Shown: positions 1-5,892 of the stretch, one piece after another
Layout of the letters: each line of letters opens with the position of its first letter
How positions within the stretch are numbered: the stretch's first letter is position 1
DNA from: Bacteroidales bacterium
Lineage (GTDB): Bacteria; Bacteroidota; Bacteroidia; Bacteroidales; UBA932
Length of the DNA: 5,971 bases
Assembly (NCBI GenBank): GCA_018433265.1
Contig: JAHDRO010000036.1
Location: 1-5,971 of the forward strand
Direction: 5' to 3'
Notes under the pieces: generated by a model
Database searches by the model: none
What the model was told of the DNA's origin: nothing
Seen by the model: the letters and a program-made list of their open reading frames with translations, nothing else
Made by a program: the position numbers and the translations under genes

Positions 1-1543
1 CATATGTATTGGGGTTCACGGAACTATGAAACCCCTTACTTTTTGTATTGGAAGCATTTAACTGGAATCCGACATAAATTTTTTTACTAACCCAGGAGTT
101 TACTTTCGCAAGTGCCGAATACTTTTCCTGGTCGCTTCCCTTTGCTGTGCCAATGTTTTTATAGTAACCAAGAGAGGTATAATATGTGGTCTGATCAGAT
201 CCCCCACTAAGGCTTACAGAGTGGTTATTAGTTATTGAGTTTTTGAAAAGTATGTCATACCAGTCTGTGTTTCTATTTATCATTTTATTAACTTCTGAAG
301 AGAACTCTTCATAAGATAATTTATGATTATAATAATCTAATAACAGTCCCTCATACCCTAAGCTTATCGGAGTTCTGCTATACTCAATGTTATCTGCTAT
401 TATATCCTGTGATAACTTCACTCTTTCACCTGCGTTCATCAGATCAAGATCTCCGTAACCGATCCTTTCACTGACTGATACTCCACCAGAATAAGAGACC
501 TGCGGTTTCCCTATTTTTCCCGTTTTTGTTGTAACTACTATTACCCCATTTGCAGCTCTGGAGCCATATATTGCCGTTGCAGATGCATCTTTTAATACTG
601 TGATTGACTCAATATCTTTTGGATTAACACCTGCTATCGCATTTCCTACAAGATATTCTGCATCAGGAGAGTCAAGGCTACTAACATCTAAGTTCACCTG
701 ATCCTCCAGTATTATTCCATCCAAAACCCATAAAGGGGACCTTGTTCCAATAATTGAAGAGGTCCCCCGGATTCTTATAGTGGGAGTAGCACCTGGTTCA
801 CCTGATGTCTGTAGTACCATCATCCCGGGAATCTGTCCTGCAAGCATCTGGTCAACCGAAGATTTTGAAACCAGTTCAATCTTTTCCATATCCACTTTTG
901 TTATTGCACTTGCGAGCTCTCTTTTTGACAAGGTTTGATATCCGGTTTCAACTACAACTTCATTTAACTCATTTACAGCCTCTAGCAGTTCAATGTCAAT
1001 TGTATCTCTTTTCCGTATCGCCACCTCTTTAGTCGTAAAACCAATAAATGAGACAACAATTGTACCTTCATCATCAGGAATACTTAACTCATAAAATCCT
1101 TCAGAATCCGAGATTACACCTTTGTCCGTTCCTTTGAACCACACATGCACACCTGCCAGCGGCTCTCCATTATTGGAAAGAATCTTGCCTGACACTTTTT
1201 TGTTCTGAGGTTCATTTTTGACCGGAACAGGTTTACTGATGATTATTGTATTCTCTTTTATTCTGAAACCAAGTCCCGTATTTTTAAGGACAATCTCAAG
1301 AACTTCTGATACTGTCTTGTTTATAGCATTTATGCTTATGCCTTTAAATTTTGACACGTCATCGTAATTGTAAAGTAATGAATACTTACTGGCCACCTCA
1401 ATCTTTTTAAGAATTGATTCAAGAGTGGCGTTATCCGCTTTAATAGTTATAAGATTCTGTTCTTCCCCCAATAGTTTCACAGATGTTAAAACGAAACAGA
1501 AAATCAGAATAAGGCCTAGTTTTCTTTTAAAATTTATTCTCAT
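1..1543 (-). CDS. SusC/RagA-family TonB-dependent outer-membrane receptor with STN domain (partial, 3' end outside window)
   Basis: Outer-membrane porin that imports a ligand with a SusD partner, powered by TonB. I translated the minus strand from the ATG at 1541-1543; the frame stays open for 514 codons and leaves the window. A signal peptide covers about residues 1-26 (basic start, then GLILIFCFVLTS). An STN domain follows (about 32-104), then a carboxypeptidase-regulatory-like beta domain (about 117-195, GEPLAGVHVWFKGT...SDSEGFYELSIP), a TonB-box-like NEVVVETGY near 195, and the plug (about 205-345, with DQMLAGQIPGM, IRIRGTSS, VLDGI, VLKDASATAIYGSRAANGVI). The first strands of the barrel come next. 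Full family members have roughly 1000-1150 residues, so about half is visible. The STN domain is known in this family to contact FecR-type anti-sigma factors, and the gene lies 20 bp after such a gene, so co-transcription and signalling are inferred. No Shine-Dalgarno site is present; upstream sequence is A-rich as usual in Bacteroidota. The substrate cannot be told. Confidence 0.96.
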   Translation of the reverse strand, partial: MRINFKRKLGLILIFCFVLTSVKLLGEEQNLITIKADNATLESILKKIEVASKYSLLYNYDDVSKFKGISINAINKTVSEVLEIVLKNTGLGFRIKENTIIISKPVPVKNEPQNKKVSGKILSNNGEPLAGVHVWFKGTDKGVISDSEGFYELSIPDDEGTIVVSFIGFTTKEVAIRKRDTIDIELLEAVNELNEVVVETGYQTLSKRELASAITKVDMEKIELVSKSSVDQMLAGQIPGMMVLQTSGEPGATPTIRIRGTSSIIGTRSPLWVLDGIILEDQVNLDVSSLDSPDAEYLVGNAIAGVNPKDIESITVLKDASATAIYGSRAANGVIVVTTKTGKIGKPQVSYSGGVSVSERIGYGDLDLMNAGERVKLSQDIIADNIEYSRTPISLGYEGLLLDYYNHKLSYEEFSSEVNKMINRNTDWYDILFKNSITNNHSVSLSGGSDQTTYYTSLGYYKNIGTAKGSDQEKYSALAKVNSWVSKKIYVGFQLNASNTKSKGFHSSVNPNTY

Positions 1544-1563
1544 AGTCAAGGGTTTATTGGTAA

Positions 1564-2724
1564 TTAATATACAATTATTTTCTGGCCATCAATTTTATAA
1601 TTCAAGTACTCTGTATCTTTAAGCATTTCCAGTACTTTGCTTGCATTATCGTATCTGGTAATTTTCCCTACAAACCTCAATTGCCTCAACTCATTAGATT
1701 TTATCTCTATATCAACATTATACCATCTGGATATCGTTTTTATTATGTTTTCAAGAGGTTCTTTGTCAAAATAGAATATTCCATCCTTCCAGGCAGTAGC
1801 AACAAATGGATCTACATATTGAATATCAATCGATTTTGTATCTTTATCAACAATAAGTCTCTGACCGACACCGATTATATTTTGATTTCCGTCAGTAGTA
1901 GAAACTATCACAGTTCCAGATTCAACTGTGATGTTCGAATATTTACAGTCACTATACGAATTTATATTGAAAGTGGTACCTGTAACCTTAACTAAAAAAT
2001 CATCTGTTTTAATGAAAAACTCAGAGTTCTCCATTTTAGCAACATCAAAATATGCTTCACCCCGGATAGTCACCTCCCTTGTTCTACCTAGAAATTTATC
2101 TGGAAATTCAAGAGACGATTCTGAATTAAGCCATACCTTAGTTCCATCAGACAATACGATGCTGTATTCTCCACCTCTTGGTACTATCAGACAATTTACT
2201 ACAGCAACCTCCGTCTCTTGATTTTTGGGACTATAAATAGCTTGGTTATGGCTACTTTGAATACTTGCATAACCAATATCGATAGAACTACTGGAGTCAC
2301 CTAAATTTATTTGCTTTCCATCTTCCAAAACCAAAACAGCCTTGCTTATGCCAGGCGAAAAATCGGCAGCAATATTTTGTTTGACAGGCGTTCTGTCATA
2401 TAAACAAATGGACAGCAACAGAAGTACAGGTAAAATAATTGCTGCGGCATAAAGCAACATTTTTCTATATACATATTTACGAGACTTTTTGTCAATTCTT
2501 CTTAGAAAGTCCGTTTTGATATCATTTAGCTCCTTCTCATTTAATCCATCAACAACATCAATTTCGTTTTCTTTGATAGCATTCGTATAAAAATCTCTGT
2601 GTTTTGAAGATTCAGATAACCATTTTGACAGTAGAGCATCTTCATCTTGAGTTAATTTACTTTTGCTATTGAGACTTTTTTCTATAAGCTCCCAATCAAT
2701 ATATTCATTATCGTCCACCGGCAT
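1564..2724 (-). CDS. FecR-family anti-sigma factor (inner-membrane signal relay)
   Basis: Single-pass inner-membrane regulator that holds or activates an ECF sigma factor in response to a signal from the outer-membrane receptor. The protein has 386 residues, normal for the Bacteroidota branch. The cytoplasmic N-terminal part (about 1-88) contains the sigma-binding-type helical segment (DEDALLSKWLSESSKHRDFY). One hydrophobic segment lies at about 89-109. The periplasmic FecR domain spans about 180-275 (VPRGGEYSIVLSDGTKVWLN, RGEAYFDVAK, VTGTTFNI, VESGTV). A C-terminal DUF4974-type domain covers about 315-386 (FYFDKEPLENIIKTISRWYNV, FVGKI, ending in IDGQKIIVY); it resembles an STN fold and would pair with the receptor. 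The ATG at 2722-2724 gives the expected N-terminus. It precedes the STN-containing SusC gene by 20 bp, the usual order. The ECF sigma gene expected directly upstream is missing because an IS3-type element begins at 2864, so this anti-sigma factor may be orphaned. Confidence 0.95.
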   Translation of the reverse strand: MPVDDNEYIDWELIEKSLNSKSKLTQDEDALLSKWLSESSKHRDFYTNAIKENEIDVVDGLNEKELNDIKTDFLRRIDKKSRKYVYRKMLLYAAAIILPVLLLLSICLYDRTPVKQNIAADFSPGISKAVLVLEDGKQINLGDSSSSIDIGYASIQSSHNQAIYSPKNQETEVAVVNCLIVPRGGEYSIVLSDGTKVWLNSESSLEFPDKFLGRTREVTIRGEAYFDVAKMENSEFFIKTDDFLVKVTGTTFNINSYSDCKYSNITVESGTVIVSTTDGNQNIIGVGQRLIVDKDTKSIDIQYVDPFVATAWKDGIFYFDKEPLENIIKTISRWYNVDIEIKSNELRQLRFVGKITRYDNASKVLEMLKDTEYLNYKIDGQKIIVY

Positions 2725-2863
2725 TCAGTTTTTATCAAGATGAACTTAAAATGCAAAAAGTTAACAAACCTCTGTATTATTTTCACAACAATGAGGAGCT
2801 TTTGGGATTGCCTGAATACTAAGTAACCTACTTTTAGTATATTATATTTTTTTGCAAATACAT
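2725..2863 (-). other. fecR upstream region, cut by the insertion element; possible sigma-gene tail
   Basis: This 139-bp AT-rich stretch separates the fecR start from the left end of the IS element. No intact gene is visible. On the minus strand the segment 2863-2834 reads MYLQKNIIY followed by TAA, ending exactly where the IS begins. A short charged or hydrophobic tail there could be the last codons of an ECF sigma factor, whose gene usually sits just upstream of fecR, but nine residues cannot prove this. A TATAAT is present on the minus strand at 2846-2841. I see no convincing Bacteroidota -7 (TAnnTTTG) and -33 pair. Sequence before the fecR ATG is A-rich without a Shine-Dalgarno site. Confidence 0.4.
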
Positions 2864-2889
2864 TGTCTTAACCTGAAAAAAGTTGACTC
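2864..2889 (+). repeat. IS3 left terminal inverted repeat
   Basis: The end begins with TG, as IS3-family ends usually do, and its inner 18 bp (2872-2889) pair with 4282-4299 with two mismatches. It is the binding and cleavage site for the transposase. On the outward strand its tip reads AAGACA. Confidence 0.75.
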
Positions 2890-2902
2890 ATAAAAAGAGT
2901 TA

Positions 2903-3301
2903 ATGATGGGAAAAGTAAACAACAACAGCTATTACGAAAAGCATCGCAAGTACTATGAGAAAGCGGCCAGGATGTATTTTGAAGAAGGGCTTGGGTATCG
3001 TCGAATCAGCAAGTTAATTCCTGTGGCAGTGACCACATTAGCGAGATGGTGTGATGCCTTTGCAAAAGAAAACGGGATCACCATGGAAAAGAAAGTATCC
3101 AGGAAGAAAAGCCCTGCGCCCTTGGAGCCTAATATCGCAGGCGTTGCGGATGATGTCGCGTCCCTTAAGGCAGAAGTGTCAAGACTGAGGAAGGCTCTAA
3201 AGCAAGAGCAACTGCGTGCAAATGCTTTTGACGCAATGATCGATGTTGCAGAAGCCAGGTTCAACATACCGATCAGAAAAAAAGCTGGCGCCAAACAGTG
3301 A
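2903..3301 (+). CDS. IS3-family transposase OrfA (DNA-binding subunit)
   Basis: OrfA binds the element's ends through a helix-turn-helix and dimerises through a leucine zipper. It is also the N-terminal half of the OrfAB transposase. The 132-residue product has an HTH region at about 20-58 (RMYFEEGLGYRRISKLI then VTTLARWCDAFAKENG) and a heptad-rich coiled coil at about 84-112 (VASLKAEVSRLRKALKQEQL). The C-terminus NIPIRKKAGAKQ includes the A7 run used for frameshifting. Length and layout agree with intact OrfA proteins, so this gene seems undamaged. Two ATG codons occur in a row (2903 and 2906) and the first was chosen. There is no strong Shine-Dalgarno site. The start codon lies in a small inverted repeat (2883-2889 with 2897-2903). 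The TGA at 3299-3301 is in the same frame as the downstream orfB, which is unusual for this family. Confidence 0.9.
   Translation: MMGKVNNNSYYEKHRKYYEKAARMYFEEGLGYRRISKLIPVAVTTLARWCDAFAKENGITMEKKVSRKKSPAPLEPNIAGVADDVASLKAEVSRLRKALKQEQLRANAFDAMIDVAEARFNIPIRKKAGAKQ
3277..3283 (+). promoter_or_regulatory. A7 slippery sequence for -1 frameshifting at the orfA end
   Basis: Seven A residues followed by G lie 16 bases before the orfA stop, with orfA codons AAA AAA at 3278-3283. This is the A_AAA_AAN arrangement used by IS3 elements to shift into the -1 frame. A -1 slip would continue as SWRQTVINLHARSR and join the GTG at 3298, the expected start of orfB. In this copy that frame soon leaves the orfB sequence, so the slip would make a truncated protein ending at 3612. 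Confidence 0.7.
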
Positions 3302-3310
3302 TCAACCTGC

Positions 3311-4123
3311 ATGCAAGATCCAGGAGGGGTTATCAAAGAAATCCGCACGAAGGATCATGGCATCGGAGGGTTGAAGCTCTGGTACATGCACCAACGCAAG
3401 TTTACCGGGGAAGAGGCCCTAGGCAGGGACAGGTTCCTGGAGGTGTACCGCAGGAACGGGTTAAAGTTGCGAAGCAAAGCCTGCAAACCCAGGACAACGG
3501 ACTCCACACACGGTCTTGCGACTTATGCGAACCTTATCAGGGATTTTATTCCCACAGGCCCCGATCAATTATGGGTAAGAGACATCACATACATTGCGAT
3601 TTACCGGAGTGAAGGAGGGTACTGCTTTTGTTACCTGACAGTCATTATGGATGCCTATACGGAGGAGATCAAGGAATACAATGTAGAGGACAGCCTGGAC
3701 ACCAGGAACTCGATCTTTGCCCTTGAAATGGCGTTACAGAATCTGGAGGATCAGCATGAGGGAGCCAATCATCTGATCCATCATTCTGACAGAGGAGTTC
3801 AGTACGCAAGCAGTAAATACATCGGCATTTTGACCAGCAGAGGAATCAGAATAAGCATGACGGAATCAGGAGACCCCAAGGAGAATCCACAGGCAGAGCG
3901 GATTCACGGAACCATCAAGAACGAAATCCTTCGGGCATGCGAGTTTCACAGCATCGATGAAGCAGAAGAGGCCATAAAGAGGACCGTTGATTTTTACAAC
4001 CATGAAAGGCCTCACATGAGTGTCGGTATGAGGACGCCAGCAGAAGCCTCAAAGTCGACCGGGGAAAGGGAGCTGAAATGGAAAAGTTATAGGGAGCATA
4101 CAATAAAAAAAAAAAGTTGGTGA
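3311..4123 (+). CDS. IS3-family transposase OrfB (DDE catalytic subunit), N-terminally deleted and out of frame with its normal start
   Basis: Catalytic half of an IS3 transposase with an rve integrase core. With the ATG at 3311 there are 270 residues. An HTH_21-like segment covers about 7-50 (VIKEIRTKDHGIGGLKLWYM). The catalytic core holds D91 (LWVRDITYI), D160 (LIHHSDRGVQY) and E196 (NPQAERIHGTIKNE), exactly a DD(35)E spacing, followed by FYNHERPHMSVGMRTPAEA. The catalytic part thus looks complete. OrfB would normally begin with the VINLHA segment, read from the GTG at 3298 in the -1 frame relative to orfA. Here that segment is cut after about eight codons and the rest continues in the orfA frame, so roughly 30-40 N-terminal residues seem deleted at about 3320-3328. 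The start at 3311 is only the first in-frame ATG. Relatives could make a short OrfB from it, but an active OrfAB fusion is unlikely. An A11 run sits near the C-terminal codons (4105-4115). Confidence 0.85.
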   Translation: MQDPGGVIKEIRTKDHGIGGLKLWYMHQRKFTGEEALGRDRFLEVYRRNGLKLRSKACKPRTTDSTHGLATYANLIRDFIPTGPDQLWVRDITYIAIYRSEGGYCFCYLTVIMDAYTEEIKEYNVEDSLDTRNSIFALEMALQNLEDQHEGANHLIHHSDRGVQYASSKYIGILTSRGIRISMTESGDPKENPQAERIHGTIKNEILRACEFHSIDEAEEAIKRTVDFYNHERPHMSVGMRTPAEASKSTGERELKWKSYREHTIKKKSW

Positions 4124-4281
4124 TGAATCACACTGAAAATAGTTTACCTTTGGATATCGGTTCAAGTTCATCCGGATGATTTGCACCAAAGTCAACCAAT
4201 TGCAGCGATAAGGCAAAAAAGTAAACCGTTCTCAGGGATAACAAGTAAATGCAAACGATAATCAGGAATAAGTGAAAAACG

Positions 4282-4309
4282 GAGTCAACTTTATCCAGGG
4301 AAAAAGATA
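4282..4309 (+). repeat. IS3 right terminal inverted repeat (outer end diverged)
   Basis: Positions 4282-4299 are the inverse of 2872-2889 with two mismatches. The outer 8-10 bases (AAAAAGATA) match the left tip TGTCTTAA poorly and would need a 2-bp gap, and the terminal CA expected of IS3 right ends is absent at 4309. The end is therefore either decayed or placed a few bases away. Confidence 0.6.
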
Positions 4310-4340
4310 AAAACAGTCAACCAAAATCAGGATAATACAA

Positions 4341-5047
4341 TTTGTTGCCAAAAAAACTGCACTCCTGAATGCCGAAATCACTGCATTCTTTGATTCCGTT
4401 TACAAGCGGCCTTACAAGAAAGATGTGCTGACAGACAGGAGACGTTGTTATCTGCACTTATATTACAACATAGAACAGGCGGCAGAGGAAGAACTCTCAT
4501 TTGTCAGGCATATAATGGAACTGCAAAGGGAGCTGCTGGAAGACAGACGAGCGGTGGACAATGAAACCCGCTACCAGAAATACTTCCTTTGTAAGGATAC
4601 CCCCAAACGCAGTGCTCAGGAATCGATAATACAGGATGCCGTCAATAGAAACAAGCGTTATTTAGGATACTTCGCATTATTGGGCAACGAGAAGATGGAT
4701 GCCATACAGGCGCTGGAAACGTACAGGAATAAAGATTTCGTCGAGAAAGAGTTCGGCAACCTGAAGGAAAGACTGAGCATGCGGCATATGCTGATCTCTT
4801 CCGAAAAAAACCTTGATGGCAAGCTCTTCGTCCAATTCATAGTCCTGATATATATCTCCTATATCAAAAAAAATGCAGGAGAAAAGACTCTTTGGCACCT
4901 ATACTATTCAATAGGTGTTTGATAAATTGTATTCCATAGAATGCTACGAGAATCAAGGTCGGGAAAATGAGAGTTTCCGAGGTAACCGCAAAGCAGTGGC
5001 AGCTCTATCTTGACATGAGTGTCATGCCGCTAAAATCCTCGTTATGA
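4341..5047 (+). pseudogene. 3' remnant of an IS4-superfamily (IS1634-like) DDE transposase, frameshifted twice
   Basis: Transposase fragment from a second insertion sequence. The first segment (open from 4311, convincing from about 4341, to 4865) ends its frame with LGYFALLGNEKMDAI, ALETYRNKDFVEKEFGNLK and SYIKK. The motif Y-(2)-K-(3)-E-(6)-K lies at about 4722-4766, the YREK signature of IS4-type transposases (K for R), with the third catalytic acid at 4743-4745. The first two catalytic aspartates are missing with the whole 5' half. At the A8 run 4866-4873 one extra base moves the family-like sequence to the next frame (MQEKRLFGTYTIQ). A TAG follows at 4912-4914, then VFDKLYSIECYENQGRE. A second extra A near 4964-4967 restores MRVSEVTAKQWQLYLDMSVM, which stops at 5045-5047. 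A conceptual start at GTG 4425 gives 165 residues, but this is not a true gene start. The family name comes from remembered similarity, so IS1634 is less sure than IS4-type DDE. Confidence 0.8.
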
Positions 5048-5190
5048 GTGGGACGCGAATGCAGGCAATAAGCTTAATCATAGTAGACTTTTTTGAAAGT
5101 GCCCTATTTACATGCATATCTCCAATTTCGAACCCCAGCTAATCTTTGGGTTTTGGTATGTCCTGGTTAAAAGTTCTGATATTCTCGGAG
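5048..5190. other. Non-coding stretch between transposase remnant and terminator
   Basis: No gene is visible here on either strand. It should contain the right end of the IS4-type element, but with the left end lost I cannot identify the inverted repeat or a duplication. A weak AACCC/GGGTT hairpin at 5131-5153 is noted but not called. Confidence 0.4.
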
Positions 5191-5238
5191 ATAAAAAATT
5201 TAATTCCTTGGAAGGCTGTGCTCCCAAGGAATTAAATT
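5191..5238 (-). terminator. Rho-independent terminator of the SusD-lipoprotein operon
   Basis: A perfect 15-bp inverted repeat (5197-5211 with 5224-5238, stem AATTTAATTCCTTGG) encloses a 12-base loop. Read on the minus strand, the stem runs into a T tract (TTTTTTAT, 5198-5191), so it terminates leftward transcription. It starts about 50 bp after the stop codon of the lipoprotein gene, the expected place for the end of that operon. The stem is AT-rich at its base and GC-containing at its top. The T tract lies on one side only, so rightward termination is less likely. Confidence 0.85.
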
Positions 5239-5287
5239 AAACATAAGTGCTGTTAATAAAAATATTGTTTTTCAAAATAGTCCAGGT

Positions 5288-5881
5288 TTAAAATATTGTG
5301 GGGTTAGATGTGTTTCTTTTTCCAAAACATAACATTAAAATACTAGTAGGGACATTTGCTTTAACCGATTCATTGTCTACCAATTCAATAAAAACCATTT
5401 TGCTTGTTTTAGTATTGGTATTGTCATTGTTTGTAAGCACCTCAATTTCAAAACTACCAATACTTGACCCGGAAGGAATAATAAAAGTGCCCCTTTCTGC
5501 CGCATTATATTGTATTCCGGCAACAGCTGTCGAAGAGATCTTGTACCATGCAATATTTTCTACGCCTTCAGGTTGTTTGCCTGTAATAACATTTCTTGCT
5601 ATATCAAAATAGACAAACTGCCTTATCACATAATTTACTTCAATATCAACATCTCTGTGAGGTCCTATAAGTTGGACATAAAATTTATTAAGCCCTATAA
5701 CAGGCGCAATGTTATAATTATGGAAATAGTATCTCGCATTGAAATATTGCATGGTTCCCGAACCTCTTGTAGGTACAAATTCAACATAATCAGGACCTTT
5801 GTATGAAAAATCCTCTTCTTCACATGAGCTTGACGTAACTACTGCCAAGCATACGAATATAAATATTTTTATATGTTTCAT
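5288..5881 (-). CDS. SusD-associated outer-membrane lipoprotein (DUF4843-like)
   Basis: Small lipoprotein of 197 residues encoded directly after a SusD gene. It starts with a lipoprotein signal peptide (MKHIKIFIFVCLAVVTSSSC) whose modified cysteine would be C20. The residues after it, EEED, form the acidic patch known in Bacteroidota to export lipoproteins to the cell surface. The mature part looks all-beta, with AGIQYNAAERGTFIIPSGSS at about 121-140 and a FIELVDNESVKANV strand pair near 165-178. This layout resembles DUF4843 and similar proteins encoded at the end of Sus-like operons, but I cannot separate this family from other beta-sandwich lipoproteins by eye. Such accessory proteins often help bind the substrate at the surface; that role is inferred. 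The gene is 11 bp downstream of susD, so translation and transcription are probably linked, and a strong terminator follows its stop. The C-terminus NTSNPTIF is not a feature I recognise. Confidence 0.85.
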   Translation of the reverse strand: MKHIKIFIFVCLAVVTSSSCEEEDFSYKGPDYVEFVPTRGSGTMQYFNARYYFHNYNIAPVIGLNKFYVQLIGPHRDVDIEVNYVIRQFVYFDIARNVITGKQPEGVENIAWYKISSTAVAGIQYNAAERGTFIIPSGSSIGSFEIEVLTNNDNTNTKTSKMVFIELVDNESVKANVPTSILMLCFGKRNTSNPTIF

Positions 5882-5892
5882 ATAGTTTTTTT

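Larger units (their letters stand above)
2864..4309 (+). mobile_element. IS3-family insertion sequence, about 1.45 kb, probably defective
   Basis: The element is defined by an orfA/orfB pair of IS3-family type and by related termini. The left end starts TGTCTTAACCTG at 2864. The right end contains GAGTCAACTTTATCCAGG at 4282-4299, which matches the inverse of 2872-2889 at 16 of 18 positions. The outermost right bases are diverged, so the boundary at 4309 is approximate (within about 10 bp). No target-site duplication can be seen between the flanks (ACAT on the left, AAAA on the right), which suggests loss of one end or a rearrangement after insertion. IS3 elements transpose through a circular intermediate using a DDE transposase made by a -1 frameshift between orfA and orfB. 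Here an internal deletion at the start of orfB upsets the frame relation. The element is read away from fecR and is more GC-rich than the Sus-type genes on both sides. Confidence 0.85.

Noticed and set aside
805..1032. Open frames on the plus strand within the susC and fecR regions (for example 805-1032, 1425-1622, 1681-1995, 1928-2221)
   Set aside because: They lie opposite well-supported minus-strand genes with clear family motifs and show no recognisable domain themselves.
2953..3348. 131-codon minus-strand frame opposite orfA
   Set aside because: It is antisense to an intact OrfA with HTH and coiled coil. Its sequence has no family features and no plausible start context.
3298..3612. 104-codon frame beginning at the GTG 3298
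   Set aside because: Only its first eight or so codons match the orfB start; the rest is the out-of-frame shadow of the catalytic OrfB after the deletion.
4168..4179. Perfect 12-bp palindrome TCATCCGGATGA in the IS3 3' region
   Set aside because: It is a single short palindrome with no partner site and no promoter nearby, so an operator cannot be supported.
5131..5153. AACCC/GGGTT hairpin after the transposase remnant, considered as a plus-strand terminator
   Set aside because: The stem is only five pairs with a 12-base loop and has no proper T tract after it.
5298..5612. Plus-strand frames opposite the lipoprotein gene (5298-5612 and 5510-5806)
   Set aside because: They are shadows of the minus-strand lipoprotein, which has a signal peptide, lipobox and operon context.
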